Source: Callorhinus ursinus (lineage: Eukaryota > Chordata > Mammalia > Carnivora > Otariidae). From it: DNA of 64,000 nt. The position numbers and the translations under genes were made by a program. The notes beneath the pieces were generated by a model. That model did not search any database, was not told the DNA's origin, and saw only the letters and a list, made by a program, of their open reading frames with translations. Positions 38,381-51,682 of the stretch are shown one piece after another; position 1 is the first letter of the stretch; the number at the start of each line of letters is the position of its first letter. The stretch covers positions 20,508,117-20,572,116 of the forward strand of contig NW_020312785.1 in assembly GCF_003265705.1 (NCBI RefSeq), in the 5' to 3' direction.

Positions 38381-39154
38381 CTATGTCTGATAGAATGATA
38401 GTCTGAGGCAGGGAGCATAGGACCCAGAGCAGTACCTTACTCACTGAGCGATTCTGATACACCTTTTGAGAAACAGCGATCTTTTCAGTGGACTATAAAT
38501 CAATGCACTAGTCAATAGCTATGGTAGTCTCTCATGGAGTTGTTTACATTGTCATAATAACGTGAATTTATAATTTTCTTTCTTTTTTTTTGAATTTATC
38601 ATTTCCAAAGCACTTTTTTCTATGTAGTTTTAGAGGATTCCACTGTAAAGACTTCAAAATCTGTAGCAGTGAATTATCAGGGATAGAATAACCAATAGCA
38701 ACAATGACACTTGGCCAAATATCCCTTCAAATGTCACAAACTGTCACCTGTCAGTGTATAGGGCTTACAGACCTCAAAAATTCAGATTACCCAAGAAAGT
38801 ATTTGATAGAAACCCTGGAATCCAGGATGAGTCTAAGTAAGCAGCTGGGAACACTGTTCTTAGGAAACTCAGCTGGGTGCTGCTGAGAGGGACAGGGGGA
38901 GATGGGCAGAGTGCTTAGAATAATGGCAAGCGTTCGTTTCCCTTTGGCCGCAGAATGTCAGCATTTATGGGAAAAAGTCGATCAAGTACTTACTGGATCT
39001 GCTTAATCAAGCATAATTGTCACCATGTGACTGGCAGTTATTGGAAGCTCCTGTGTGAGACAGTGCCAGAAACACTATGCAAAGAACTACCTATATTTTA
39101 GACAGTAAGAGGAAAAATAACTTTTCCTCAACACAGGAAATCAACATGATGCAA
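38381..39154. other. Intergenic, nothing recognised
   Basis: No clear element or gene. Confidence 0.4.
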
Positions 39155-39340
39155 TTTAAGAGCATGGATTTTTGGAATGGGAATCAGACTTAATTTCAGC
39201 ACTTATCTGCTTCAAGTTTTTAAGCATTTAAGCTCTAGTTTATTCCAGTGTAAAAAAATGTTAATGCCTACATTGCAGAGTTGCAGCTTAAACAAGCTTA
39301 AACAAGTAAGGCACGTAGCACGACTTCTACATTTTACCTC
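39155..39340 (+). mobile_element. MIR SINE
   Basis: Contains aagagcatggatttttggaa, tgggaatcagacttaattt, tttaagcatttaagctctag and aaaaaaatgttaatgcctac, in MIR order. Confidence 0.7.
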
Positions 39341-39390
39341 TGTCCAGCCCATTGTTTGTTTTAGTGGTATTATTTTTAATAATATTTTAA

Positions 39391-39575
39391 GGAGCACCTG
39401 GGTGGCTCTGTTGGTTAAGTTTCTGACTCTTGATCAAGCCCAGGCCCAGCTCTGCGCTCAGCAGGGAGTCTGCTTGAGATTCTCTCCCCCCTTTTCCCTC
39501 TGCCCCTCCCCGGGGTCACACGCCCTCATGATCACTCTCTCTCTCTAAATAAATAAATAAATAAATCTTTAATAA
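39391..39575 (+). mobile_element. CAN SINE 9, older copy
   Basis: Head ggagcacctgggtggctctg with diverged body (tgactcttgatcaag) and AAATAAATAAATAAATAAATC tail. Flanked by TAATAATA-rich sequence on both sides, a likely target duplication. Confidence 0.9.
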
Positions 39576-41599
39576 TAATAATACTTTAAGAATTAAAAAC
39601 GAAGAAGCACTCATAGGCACTTTCAAATTTATACCCTAAAAAACCTTACCAAACATCCTTCCTGCCCTAAAACTATTTTTCTGCAATTTTTTCAAGACAC
39701 AGTGTCAAGCATTTATAATCACCCATTTCCTCACACAGCCAGATATATACTCATATTTCAAACAATTCTTTCAATTGTCCAAATACTCATAAGTTGTAGG
39801 AAATAATAATTCATTAAATATTTATGAAATATTGAACTATCGTATTCACACTAAGGCAGTTTAATGAGAGAAATTACTTTCTTATCCTGAATCTTAAAAA
39901 GGACTCTAGGGACTCTGATTTATATAGATTTTCCTAGAGTGTCCCTTTTATACTGCCTTTATAAATGTTTTATTTACTAGTCTTTAAGAGGCCTAGCATA
40001 GTTTTCCTCTAAAAAAAGCGCCCAAGTTCTTCAAAATCCAGGCAAAATATGTAAATTTAAGGATTCTTTACAGTGCATTTCTGAGATAGGAATCAGACAA
40101 CACATAAATTTCTCTCAACAAAAATCCATCTTTTTTCAATAATTAGAAAGCTGCCTCAAATTTTAATGTGTACTGCATGTTAATGAAGAAAAAAAACTCA
40201 GCTATCCAATAAATTGTTATTTTAGATGAATTAAAGGCATTTTAAATTTTGAAATACCCAATGCCTTCAAAAGATCCCAGACTAAACTCTATGGCAGTAT
40301 CTAAAAGATCTAAATGTATCTTTTGACATAAGGAAAACAGAATAACAAAAATTTAGAGTAGTTAAATTCTATAATAGAAAAATAACTATTTCTGCATTAA
40401 GGTTGTTTCATGAATTAGGAAGTTCAATTAAGTAAACTGACATTTGTTGATTTTATTGTGAGCTTGCAATGGCAATGGGTGTCTTGCCCTACTTATAGGA
40501 TCCCAGCAAATATTAACTGAACATTTTTTAGATAAGTAAAACTCAGACACTTGGAATACAGGATCATGAGATACATGGTGTTTTCTCTCAACAAGTTTGC
40601 AATTTAGCCAAGGAGACAGGACAAATATCAAAGACTATAGTAGCAGCACATTCCTGTAAGAAAAGATGCATCATAGTGCCAAACCAACAGGACAAAGTAA
40701 TAGCTGTAGAGTTCAAAGAGGAAAAACATCCCTAAATGTTGTGAGATTGGGTTATTTGCCTTCAAACTGAGACATTCTGGTCCTCAATTTATAGGGGTTT
40801 TTTGGGGGTGGGGGGTGGGATGGAACCAGACAGATACCTACCTAGTATATAACCATATACTAGGTAAACTATTTTTGAAGTAGCAACTACTTACTTGTAT
40901 ACAATATGATAATATGATTTATGAGAGATATTGTCAATTAAAAACCAAATAACCACTAATCACTCCAGAGTGAATTTCAGTTTCCCACAGTAGATCAAAT
41001 TATTCATTCTTATATTCCTTTTTCATTGAGTTTTGTGGAAAATTGTTTACATTTCAGTGATTAAAAGGAAATCTTTAGCTTACATAATTTTTCCAAAAGC
41101 ATTTTTTATACCACACAAAAAATCATGTCATATAACATATTAAGTGATTAGTTATGGGGCTAAATGTTAAATGACAGGTGTTAGGGATATTTAGAACTGC
41201 TATTTAGAACTCCCAGATATTCAGGGACTTATCATTTGGCTGGGAAGTCAGGCTTTATACATATAACACAATACTACAAAAGGGGGCATATATTAAAGGC
41301 TAAATGAGTCTATTGGACATAGGTGGCTTAGTGGTTATAATATTCCCCAAACCAAAAGGAGCCATTCCCATTCTAATCCTGAATCCATGAATGTGGGAAT
41401 GATGCTAATATAGCCTTCTTTTATTTCAAACGCCCCAAATTTCCATTATCTGCAATAATACAAGACAGGTAAGGGTGACATCAAGGGAGAAAGGATATAT
41501 TAGTCACTTGAGTGTCATAAATAAATAACTTGTTATGAAATTATATACTAAATACGTGGATACTAATGGTTAATTCCTTAAGAAAAGGGACTCTTCATG
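39576..41599. other. Intergenic, nothing recognised
   Basis: AT-rich unique-looking sequence with a short G-rich run near 40800-40820. No gene. Confidence 0.4.
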
Positions 41600-41800
41600 G
41601 AATCATAGATGTCAGACATGGAGGGGACCTCGAGAGCACCTATTCGAAGGCCACCATACTGTAGAGGAAATTTGAGGCCTAGAGGAACAGAGATATTATC
41701 CATAGTCACACCTATTCACAAATAAGAAGAGTTCAGATTTTCAGAGAGATCTTCTGGAATTAAGCCCAGGTCTCTTTCCTTCATATCACACTGCTTCACC
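41600..41800 (-). mobile_element. MIR-like or similar ancient SINE, antisense
   Basis: Contains gaatcatagatgtcagacat, gaggaaatttgaggcctaga, tagtcacacctattcaca and aagcccaggtctctttcctt, similar to a reversed MIR-class repeat. Confidence 0.5.
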
Positions 41801-42825
41801 ATGGGTGGAACACAGAGCACTGGGCAAAGTTGAATATTTAACATAATATTGCTGACTGAGATTATGTCTTATTAAGAAAAAGTAACTTTCCTTACCCATA
41901 CAAATCCTCTGAAATCTGTGTTATACATACATGTTACACAGTAACATATTATCCCTAACTAGGAAAAAAGTAGAATCACTAGTCTAGATAATCTTTGACT
42001 CAAAATAACAGCAAAATAAAAAATATCAGCAATATAATGTCTGCCTTGTAAAATCCTGATAAAAATGAGAATCCATGAAAATGCTAACCCAGAATAAGAG
42101 AATTTATAAAGCCTTTACAAATCTTTCCCACAACTGCATGTAAAATATGAAATCTATGCCAGTCAACTTAGAGAAAAGTCATACCTCCTGTAAGATGTCT
42201 TGAACACCATCAGAACCTTATGAAACATTTTGATTAGCAAAGTGAAAATGAATCAAGAGTCATGCTACAGTTTTACTCAAACCAATAACAATTGTTTGAA
42301 AAGAGGTGAAACATCAAGAAGAAAGATATATTCTATGCGCTGCATTTTGATTAGGCTCCTGGATCTCCACATTTAAGACACTTTTCCCAGGACTCATCAT
42401 CATCTGATGATAATTACAAAGGTATGGTAATAGAGGGCCTTAAATCAAACATGCATGGTAGATCTGCTGTCACTGCAAGAACCATCTCATTGCAAGTTGG
42501 CAGGGAAGGATGTGCTTGCCTTTCAACTGGCAGAGTAGGCCTCTTGGCGGGCACAGCAACCAGCTCTGCCTTAAATCTTCCTGAGATATGCCCTGTTAGA
42601 GTAATTTGGCTAATTTAAAATGTCTGTCTTTGGAGAAATCTTTCATAACGTTAGTTTCATTTGCAGGTTGCGTAGGAGGATCTCTGGGGCTGCAGTGTTG
42701 CCCAGCTGCCTTCAAAGCCCCTGCTCATCAGTAGTCCCATCCAAAGAGTCCACTTGGATAAGGGGCCATCCAATGACCTGCCAGTCATCCTCTCTTGCCA
42801 GAAGTTATATGTGAGCAAGTTTCTT
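41801..42825. other. Intergenic, nothing recognised
   Basis: No clear element or gene. Confidence 0.4.
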
Positions 42826-43021
42826 TTTTTTTTATGAATTTATATTTATTTGAGAGAGAGAGAGAGAGAGCACAAGCGAGGGGGGAGGGCAAAAGGAGAG
42901 GGAGAAGCAGACGCCCCACTGAGCAGGGAGCCCCACGTGGGGCTCAATCACAATACCCTGACATCATGACCTGAGCGAAAGGCAGACGCTTCACCAACAG
43001 CCACCAGGTGCCCTGTGATCA
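42826..43021 (-). mobile_element. CAN SINE 10, antisense
   Basis: Reverse CAN SINE with (GA)n, gcagggagccccacgtgggg and a damaged head (ccaccaggtgccc). Target duplication aagtttctt at 42817-42825 and 43022-43030. Confidence 0.93.
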
Positions 43022-43030
43022 AAGTTTCTT

Positions 43031-44334
43031 AAGTGGATATGAAACCTCCAGTAAAGCAGACAATATAGATGGGGGATTCCTAGGTCACTCTTGACAATTC
43101 TAATTATCTCAAGAAGTAGTGTGAAACTGGAACACTCCCAAAGGAATATTTGCCAACCATCTTTAATTTTAAAAATAAAATTATGTCTCCATCAGTTGGG
43201 AAGAATAAGCAGAGGGAGGAGAAAGACTCAAAGTAGAAATTCTTTCACAATTCAGAAAGAAACTGTAGCTGAGACACTGTGTATTAAGTTTCATGGAAAG
43301 TGAATAAATAATAAAATCGCAATAAATATGGTGCTGTTTTTCAGTATTCTTATTTCATAGTCATTTCACCTTTGAAATCACAGAGCATAATTTTCTTAAT
43401 CTTTAAAGCACTAATCTGCTCATAGAAAATGAGCAAGTTTTCAATTGTTGCCTGAAATGAGAGCTTATCCTTCACACTATGCCTACTCAAATAAAATTCT
43501 ACCAAAGTACATCAATGAACTCAATAAAACAAGCTGAGAGCACTGGTCAGAAAAAGAAATCAGTCTCTGAGGAGGCAAATCATTTTTGTTTTCTTCTTCC
43601 TGTTCTAGCCCAGTTCAGCCTCAAGTGGCCTTCCAGTTCCTCCTTTTGCTGTGTCACTGAGTCCCTTATCTAATCTTGGTCTCATAACGCTCTGCTGGTC
43701 TCACCAATCCTCCTCTATCCATTGATTAACTCTTGCTTCACCTCTTTACTTCTTTTCCTGAACACTATCTGGCTGTTTTCAAGCCTACCTTTCTTCTTCA
43801 TGTGGGTTATTGCTTTAAAGTCTCCTCAACCACACAAAACTAGCCGTACAAACTTCCACAAACACAAATATTTCAAGTAGAACAAACAATCGAGGGGTTC
43901 CCAAAACATAGATATCTTTGGATCTGATATCATGCCAAATGTATATCTCCTCAAGGCTCATTTCTAAAGGATCTAAAATATGCCTTGCTGAGTGCTGTCT
44001 ATTATATGTCCTGGGATGAGTTCATCTATTTAAAAGTACACCCCAGCTCAGCAAAGCTAACCTTCAATTTCTTTGTAAGTCAATCTCTTGGAATTCTGAA
44101 TGTCTTTTCTAATGGAAACTATCTTACACAGATGGCCAGTCATCAACCAATTCCAAGCAGTCTACAAAGTACATGAAGAATAATACTGATGAAAAGATAT
44201 TAGAGGCCCATTTGGTTAGAGCTGGAAAGCAGCATGGAGATTATATAAACAATTTTTTTATATTATAGGTGAGAAAACAGATTAAAAGGCTAACTTTTCC
44301 ATCCTCATATAGCATCTTCTTCTTTATTATAAAA
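43031..44334. other. Intergenic, nothing recognised
   Basis: No gene. The part at 43590-43800 is pyrimidine-rich and could be a decayed L2, which I cannot confirm. Confidence 0.35.
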
Positions 44335-44480
44335 CCTAGGTATTATCTAAATTAATCTACACAACAGTCTTGAAAGATTGGTACTATCTATATGAGAGAA
44401 GCGAGGCTGAAAGAGCCATTAATTTTGCTGAAGTCATGCAGCTAACACCAGTAAAGTGATGGCGTTGGGATATCATCTCA
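44335..44480 (-). mobile_element. MIR fragment, antisense
   Basis: Contains tctacacaacagtcttgaaa, agaagcgaggctgaaagagc and gaagtcatgcagctaacacc, a reversed MIR core. Confidence 0.6.
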
Positions 44481-44719
44481 GTTTTGTCAGACTTTACATA
44501 TGTTCCAGTCCACTGCCCCTCACAAAGCTACAGTCATACAGTGTCACTGAGAATCTGTGTAAAGTTACAATGTATCCATTTAGGATCAAATTTCTTTCCC
44601 ATACAATGGAAGAAAAGTCACCTTTCTTATCCCCAAATACAAACCACTAGTGACGGCCTTATGGTCTAAGATAGACACTAAAAGAAAAGTTTGTGATTAA
44701 TGAGTAAAGCAGTTAAAAT

Positions 44720-45130
44720 GATCCCTGGGACAAAGCAATTTTTTTGACTCCATATTCTATTCCAACTACTGGCCTATATTATCTCTCCTTTTGTTTGTAG
44801 CCCGGTTTCTTCAGCCTAAACTAGCTTTCTCTTTTTTACTTCCCATTTATGTCACAACATGCTGCCGCTAAGATTCCGCCTCGCCATTCCATTGCAATTG
44901 CTCTAACAAAGATCACAGTGACCTCTTATTAGATCATTCAAATCAGTAGTTTTCAAACCATTTTCTCAACTATGTAGGCAGCATTCAATGGCTTCTCTTT
45001 TGTTTTTTATAAGCCCCATCCATCTGTGAACCAGTCCTTATCTGACTCATTCATAAGCCCCTTGTTTTCTTCCTGGTTGTAAATGCTTATGTTGCCTAGA
45101 ACCTGGCCCTTGAACCTTTTTCTAAAAACC
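44720..45130 (+). mobile_element. Probable L2 LINE internal fragment
   Basis: Contains attgctctaacaaagatcac, agtgacctcttattagatca and gtgaaccagtccttatctga, which recall L2 coding and 3' blocks. Confidence 0.4.
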
Positions 45131-45204
45131 AGTGGGTTTCAACTTTGCCTGAATATTAGAAACTATCCATAAGGAGTTTTTGAAATTCTCATAGAAAACA
45201 CTTC

Positions 45205-46253
45205 TGAATGGCAGAGTAAAGACCTCCATATATCTACTCCTCCATAAAAGTAATGAGAATGCTAGCAAAAATGGCCAAAATAATTTTTTTCAGAACTCTG
45301 GAAATTAATCAAAGGTTTGAAAAAGTATGAGGAGCATTCAGTGAATAAAAATAGCTGAACCTTGATAAAAAGACAAAGTTTTGTAGCATTTCAGCTTCTT
45401 ATACCCAACCCCAGCCATCCAGTCTCTGTGGTATCCTTCAAACCAAAAGCTACACAATTACATTAACTGTGAAAACCAGTAGCCTAGGGGCCGGAAGGAA
45501 AAGAAGAGGTTTGAAGTTACCCCCAAAATTCAATCCCTACAAAACTGTCACTAGTTACCTGTCTGGTATCTCCATTCCCAGGACTTATTTTTATTTAAAC
45601 TAAGTGACTATTGACATCAAACCTGACTCAGCTCACTCAATGTAGACAGCCATGTCCCTAAGGCATTTATCAAAAGAAAATCACTGTCAATTGTTTAATA
45701 ATGCAGCTGAGTTAAGTAAGAAACTTACTAAGATATTATAAAGGAAAAGCCAGGGAATGAAATTTTTATGAGGGATGTTGAAAATATCCAGCATATTCCT
45801 GGAAATCTAAAAGGCCATATGCATGTGCAGGAATGTGCACATGTTCAGGAAAGACACCGAGAAGGCTCTAATCTCCCACCTAGAGATGACTTTGAGTCTC
45901 TCCACAAGCAAGAAGTGAAGGCTAAAGTAGTGCTTTAAGCTTCTTACTGGAGTATTGAAATATTCCTCCCAAACATACACAAACCTCTCAACACAGTCAG
46001 GGAGACTTATTGGTTCAATGCATTCAAGGAAATCTCTGTCCAATCATTAGCTGACCATTAAACTAATTGAGAAAAGATGCTGAGTGGTGTGTCTACATAT
46101 ATATATATGAATTCAGACTCTACAGAATTCATTCAGGAGACTCAATAAACAAACAAACATCCATAACAACAAAAGAGCAGCACCAAACACTAACACCAAA
46201 ACTCCAAGGAATGTTGGAGGGGGAAGAGGGAGCTGATTTCCAGAGTTGGAAAG
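45205..46253 (+). mobile_element. Old L1 5' UTR
   Basis: Contains ctggaaattaatcaaaggtt, gtagcctaggggccggaagg, aaaagccagggaatgaaatt, caagaagtgaaggctaaagt and ctgagtggtgtgtctaca in the order of an old mammalian L1 5' UTR. It points in the same direction as the ORF2 remnant further right and may belong to the same element, with ORF1 lost or replaced. Confidence 0.6.
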
Positions 46254-46440
46254 ATTTTTTTTTTTAATTTATTTGACAGAGAGAGACACAGCAAGAGAGG
46301 GAACCCAAGCAGGGGGAGTGGGAGAGGGAGAAGCAGGCTTCCCGCTGACAGAAAGCCCAATGCAGGACTCGATCCCAGGACCCTGGGATTATGACCTGAG
46401 CCAAAGGGAGATGCTTAATGCCTGAGCCACTCAGGTGTCA
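46254..46440 (-). mobile_element. CAN SINE 11, antisense
   Basis: Poly(T), gacagagagagacacagcaa, gcaggactcgatcccaggac and a diverged head (gcctgagccactcaggtgtc). It lies between the L1 5' UTR and the younger L1. Confidence 0.92.
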
Positions 46441-46924
46441 CAAATAATCCTAAAATTTGTATAGAACCACCAAAGACCCAAAGTAGCCAAAGAAATCTTG
46501 AAAAAGAAAAACAAAGCTGAAGGTATCACAACTCCAGACTTCAAGTTATATTACAAAGCTGTAGTAATCAAAACAGCATGGTACTAGCAGAAAAATAGTC
46601 ACACAGATCAATGGACTAGAATAGAAAACCTAGAAATAAACCCACAATTATATGGTCAATAATTTTTGACAAAATGGGAAAAATCTCTTCAACAAATGGT
46701 GTTGGGAAAACTGCACAGCCACATGCAGAAGAATGAAACTGGACCACTTTCTTTCAACATACACAAAAATACATTAAAAATGGATTTAGGTCCTAATGTG
46801 AGACCTGAAACCATAAAAATCCTAGAAGAGAGCACAGTCAGTAATTTCTCTGAGCATTAGCCATAGCAACATTTTTCTAGATGGGTCTTCTGAGGCAGGG
46901 GAAACAAAAGCAAAAATAAACTAT

Positions 46925-47120
46925 GGGGGGTGGTGCCCAGGTGGCTCAGTCTGTTAATAACGCAACTGCCTTTGGCTCCAGTCATGGTCCCAGGGTCCTA
47001 GAATCGAGCCCTGTATCGGGCTCCCTGCTCAGCAGAGAGACTGCTTCTCCCTCTCCTTCTGCTACTCCCCCTGCTTGTGTTCTCTCTGTCAAACAGATAA
47101 ATAAAATCTTTTTAAAAAAT
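46925..47120 (+). mobile_element. CAN SINE 12, inside L1
   Basis: Diverged head (gtgcccaggtggctcagtct), normal tail. Target duplication aaaaataaactat at 46912-46924 and 47121-47133. Confidence 0.95.
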
Positions 47121-47771
47121 AAAAATAAACTATTGAGACTCCATCAAAAATAAAAAGCTCTGCACAGCAAAGGAAACAACCAACAAAATGAAAAGGCATA
47201 CCTACTGAATAGGAGGAGATATTTGCAAATGAAGTATTCAATAAAGGGTTAGTATCCAAAATATATAATGAACTGATACACTTCAACACCCAAAAAACAA
47301 ATAATCCAACTAAAAATGGGCAGAGGACATGAACAGACATTTCTCCAAAGAAGACAAAGAAATGGCCAATAGACACATGAAAAGATGCTCAACATCATTC
47401 ATCATCAGGAAAATGCAAATCAAAACCACAATGAAATATTACCTCACACCTGTCAGAATGGTTAAAATCAACAACACAAGAAACAACATGTGTTGGGAAG
47501 GGCGAGGAGAAAAGGAAACCTCTTACACTGTGGGTGGGAAGGCAAACTGGTGCGGCCACTCTGGAAAACAGCATAAAGTTTCCTCAAAAACCTAAAAATT
47601 GAACTACCCTATGATCCAGTAATTGCACTACTGGGTATTTACCCAAAAAAATAAAAAAACAAAACAAAACACTAATCCAAAGCAATACATGCATTCTTAT
47701 GTTTATTGTAGCATTATTTACAATAACCAAGTGCCTACTGATAGATGAATGCATAAAGAAGATATGGCAAT

Positions 47772-47807
47772 ATGTGTGTGTGTGTGTGTGTGTGTGCACA
47801 CACACAC
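47772..47807 (+). repeat. (TG)n followed by (CA)n, inverted repeat
   Basis: About 25 bases of TG repeat run directly into about 11 bases of CA repeat, making a self-complementary hairpin centred on GTGCAC, inside the L1. Confidence 0.95.
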
Positions 47808-48177
47808 TGGAATATTATTCAGCCATAAAAAAGAATGAAATCTTGCCATTTGCAAAACATGGATGGGACTAGAGAGTACAATGCTAAGCAAAATAAGTCA
47901 GTAAGAGAAAAACAAATACTATATGATTTCACTCATGTGTGGAATTTAGGAAACAAAACAAATGAGCAAAAGAAAAAAAAAAAGAATGAGAGAGGGAGAG
48001 ACAAACCAAGACAGACTCTTAACTATAGAGAACAAACTGATGGTTACCAGAGGGGATGTGGGTGCAGGGAGGAGTAAAATAGGAGATGGGGAATAAGAGT
48101 ATCAGGATGAGCACTGAGTAAGGTATAGAATTGAATCACCATACTGTACATCTGAAACTAATATAACACTGTATGTT

Positions 48178-48361
48178 GGGGTGCCTGGGTGGCTCAGTTG
48201 GTTAAGCGGCTGCCTTCAGGTCAGGTCATGGTCCCAGGGTCCTGGGATCGAGCCCCACATTGGGCTCCCTGCTCAGCGGGGAGCCTGCTTCTCCCTCTCC
48301 CCCTTGCTGCTCCTCCTGCTTGTGCTCCGTCTTGTCAAATAAATAAAATCTTAAAAAAAAA
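48178..48361 (+). mobile_element. CAN SINE 13, inside L1 3' end
   Basis: Head ggggtgcctgggtggctcag. Target duplication ctgtatgtt / ctatatgtt at 48169-48177 and 48362-48370. Confidence 0.95.
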
Positions 48362-48640
48362 CTATATGTTAACTATACTGAAATTAAAATAAGAAACTTA
48401 ATTTTAAAAAATAAAAAATTAAAAGACAGAATTTAGCAGAATGGATTTTTAGAAAACATGTTTCAACTGTATGCTGTTGACATGAGACACACTTCCAGTT
48501 CATACACAAATAGATTGAAAGAAAAAGGATGGGAAAAGAAACTGAACTGCCTTTTAAAATCTCATACCAAATAGATTTTAAGTTAAAAGATGTTATCGGG
48601 GGGAAGGATATTTAAACAACTAGGCAAAAGATCATTCATT

Positions 48641-48842
48641 TTTTTTTAAAGATTTTATTTATCTGAGAGAGCTAAGAAGAGAGAGAGAGAGAGAGAGAGA
48701 GCATGAGAGAGGGGGAGGGTCAGAGGGAGAAGCAGGCTCCCCACCAAACAAGGAGCCCGATGCGGGACTCAATCCTGGGACTCCAGAATCATGACCTGAG
48801 CCAAAGGCAGTCGCTTAACCAACTGAGCCACCCAGGTGCCCC
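48641..48842 (-). mobile_element. CAN SINE 14, antisense, inside L1
   Basis: Reverse CAN SINE with (GA)n. Perfect target duplication aagatcattcatt at 48628-48640 and 48843-48855. Confidence 0.97.
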
Positions 48843-49881
48843 AAGATCATTCATTAAATAGATTTCAATAACACTTAAGCCAAGTAGGCCTAATAGAAAT
48901 ATATACAACACTCCACTTAAATTAGCAGAATACATATTTTCTCAAGGGCAAATGGGACATTCTCCAGTACACAGCTATGTGATAAACTAGTCTTATTAAT
49001 TTTGAAATTTGCAATAATACAAAGTATGCTCTCTGATCATAATGGAATGAAACTAGAAACCAATAGAAATTTGGGGAATTCAAAAATATGTGGAAATTAA
49101 CATACTTCTACATAAATAATGGGTGAAAGAAGAGATTACAAGGGAAATTAGTAAATACTCTGAGATGAGTGAAAATGAAAATACAACATGCCAAGTTTTA
49201 GAGTATGCAGCAAAAAAAAAACATGTTTAGAGTGAAATGTAAAGGGTAAATGCCTATATTGAAAAAGAAGAATGGTCTCAAATCAGTAATTCAGGCTTCC
49301 ACTTGAAGAAACTAAGAGTAGACTAAACCCAAAGCAAGCAGAAGGAAGAAAATAATAAAGATTAGTGCAGAAATAAATAAATAATGGAAAGTAACAACAG
49401 CAACAAATCAAAAAGTTTGGTTCTTTGAAAAAAAAAATCAACAACAAAATTGGTAAATCTAATTTTGCTAAATTTACAAAGTTAAAAAGAATCAATTTAC
49501 TAAAATCAAGAATTAAAGAGGCTATGACTACTTACTACACAGAAATAAAACGGATTATAAAAGAGTATGAACAATTGTATGCCAACAAACTAGATAACTT
49601 AGATGAAATAGTAAAATCCACACAAAGAATTTATTGAAACTGACTCAAGAAGAAACAGAAAATCTAAATAGAAATACAGCACAGTAAGAGATTGAATTAA
49701 TATTCAAAACCTTCCCACAAAAAAAGCCCACAATCAGATAGTTTCACCAGTGAATTCTATCAAACATCAATATTTCAAAATCTCTCAAAAAAGAGTAGAA
49801 TACTTCTGAACTCATTCTCTAAAGCTAGTATTATTCTGATATAAAAGCTTAAAAAATACTATAAGGAAAAGAAAACTACAG

Positions 49882-50025
49882 TTAGCCTGGTGATGGGTAT
49901 TAAAGAGGGCACGTTCTGCGTGGAGCCCTGGGTGTTATGCACAAACAATGAATCATGGAACACTACATCCAAAACTAATGATGTAATGTATGGTGATTAA
50001 CATAACAATAAAATTTTAAAAAAAG
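49882..50025 (+). mobile_element. Very short L1 3' end inserted in L1 ORF2
   Basis: Only about 144 bases: ttagcctggtgatgggtatt, ggagccctgggtgttatgca and ataaaattttaaaa. Perfect 11-base target duplication gaaaactacag at 49871-49881 and 50026-50036 shows a 5'-truncated L1 retrotransposition. Confidence 0.93.
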
Positions 50026-50360
50026 GAAAACTACAGATCAGTATTCTTTTTAAATATAGAGGTAATAACCCTCAACAAAACACTAGCAAAACAAATACAG
50101 CAACATTGTACATCATGACCTAGTGGGATTTATCACAAGAATACAAGGATGTTTCAACTTAAAAAAATCTATGTTAATACATCACATTAAAAGAATGAAG
50201 AAAAAAATCTTATCTTTATAATCTCAATAGATGCTGAAAAAACATTTTACAAAACCCAATACTCTTTCATGACATGACAAAAACACTAAACTGGAAACAG
50301 AATTTCCTTAATATTGTAAGGAATATATATAAAAATATCAGAGCTAACATCATACTTAAC

Positions 50361-51088
50361 TGATGTAGTTTTTGAATGTAGATGAGGTCCAGAGCCCATG
50401 GCCAAGAAAGAATTGAGACCTCTTTGGTGCAAAAAGATGGTTTTATTAAAGCACAGGAACAGGACAGAAAGATCTGCTGCACTGGGGCTGTGAGGGGTGG
50501 CCGATTATATACTTGGGAATTGGGGGTAAGGAAAAAGGGAGGCTTTCAAAATAACTTTTGTGTGCTAAAGAGGACCTACAAGATATTAAAGTACTTGCCA
50601 TTGTCAAGTTAAGGTTTGTTTTTCCCTCTAGTAAAGCAATAACATTAAGAGGAGCTTAATGTTGGGAGCTTCCTGGAGGAATGTTACACTCTGCCTATCA
50701 CAAGTCCTTGTCTTGGGCTGCAGGTTATAAGGAAATTTTATTTTATTTACATTTCCTTCTACCTTTGTTTCCCGCATCACTCGGGATGGGTGGGTGATGT
50801 TAGGGCTCCAGGAAATTGGGAGTCTATGGGTCTCTGGAAGTTAGGCTATTGATAAGAATGCTTTTTTCTTGTAAATCACTAAGACATTTGTAAAATAAGG
50901 GAGACTCCTCTCTTGCTGAAGACTGTGATCTCTATTAGTTAATCATTTGTTTTTCCCTTCCCTTAGCTTTAGGACAGCCAGGAGTGCCTGAGGAATGTCA
51001 TACAGAACCCACCTGGGAGTGGGGGAGGGGAGGATTGCAGGGTGTCAGCTTGTGCTTTGTCCTCAGCTTGCCTTCTGTTCCCTCCTCA
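50361..51088 (-). mobile_element. Solo ERV LTR, antisense, inside L1
   Basis: Runs TG to CA over 728 bases and is flanked by cttaac / cttaat (50355-50360 and 51089-51094), a 6-base duplication with one change. The L1 text resumes exactly after it. Read in reverse it has a TTTAATAAAA poly(A) signal and a terminal block (gcaccaaagaggtctcaa) shared with the LTRs at 52881 and 54556. No viral genes are attached. Confidence 0.8.
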
Positions 51089-51477
51089 CTTAATGGTGAA
51101 AGACTGAATGCTTTCTCCCTATGATCAGAAACAATGCAAGGGTGTTTGCTCTTGTTATTTCTATTCAATATTTACCAGATGTTCGAGCCAGAGTAATCAG
51201 GTAAGAAAAAGAAGCTAAAGTCATCCAGTGCAGAAAAAAACAAGCAAAATTATATCAATTTGCAATGGATGATCTTGTATATATAAAAGCCTAAGAAATC
51301 CATATTTAAAAAACAGAACTAATAAATGAGTTTGGTAAAGTAGGAGGATATAAGATCAATATTTAAAAATCAATTACATTCCTTTACAATAGCAGTAAAC
51401 AATCCAAAAAGGAAATCAAGAAAACTATTCCATTTGTGAAATGTGTGAAAAATAAAATACTTAGGAACTAATTTTTA

Positions 51478-51682
51478 TTTTTTTTAACTTTTTTTTTTTT
51501 TGAGACAGAGATACAGAGAGAGAGAGCGAGCGAGCATGAGCAGGGGAAGAGGCAGAGAGAGAGGGAGAAGCAGACTCCCTGCTGAGCCGGGAGCCCCACG
51601 TGGAACTCGATCCCAGGACCCTGGGATCATGACCTCAGCCGAAGGCAGATGCTTAACCATCTGAGCCACCCAGGCACCCCAT
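51478..51682 (-). mobile_element. CAN SINE 15, antisense, inside L1
   Basis: Reverse CAN SINE with poly(T) start. Perfect target duplication gaactaattttta at 51465-51477 and 51683-51695. Confidence 0.97.

Larger units (their letters stand above)
46441..48421 (+). mobile_element. 5'-truncated L1 (ORF2 C-terminal region and 3' UTR), two SINEs inside
   Basis: Starts with the ORF2 hallmark aataatcctaaaatttgtat and continues through caatggactagaatagaaaa, tggccaatagacacatgaaa and atgatccagtaattgcacta, to the 3' UTR (aacaaactgatggttaccag, tgaaactaatataacact). CAN SINEs split it at 46925-47120 and 48178-48361. Frames are broken, so it cannot encode an active enzyme. Confidence 0.9.

Noticed and set aside
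47329..47595. 88-codon frame with ORF2-like text
   Set aside because: It is a remnant of L1 ORF2 and not a gene. The element is truncated and frame-broken.
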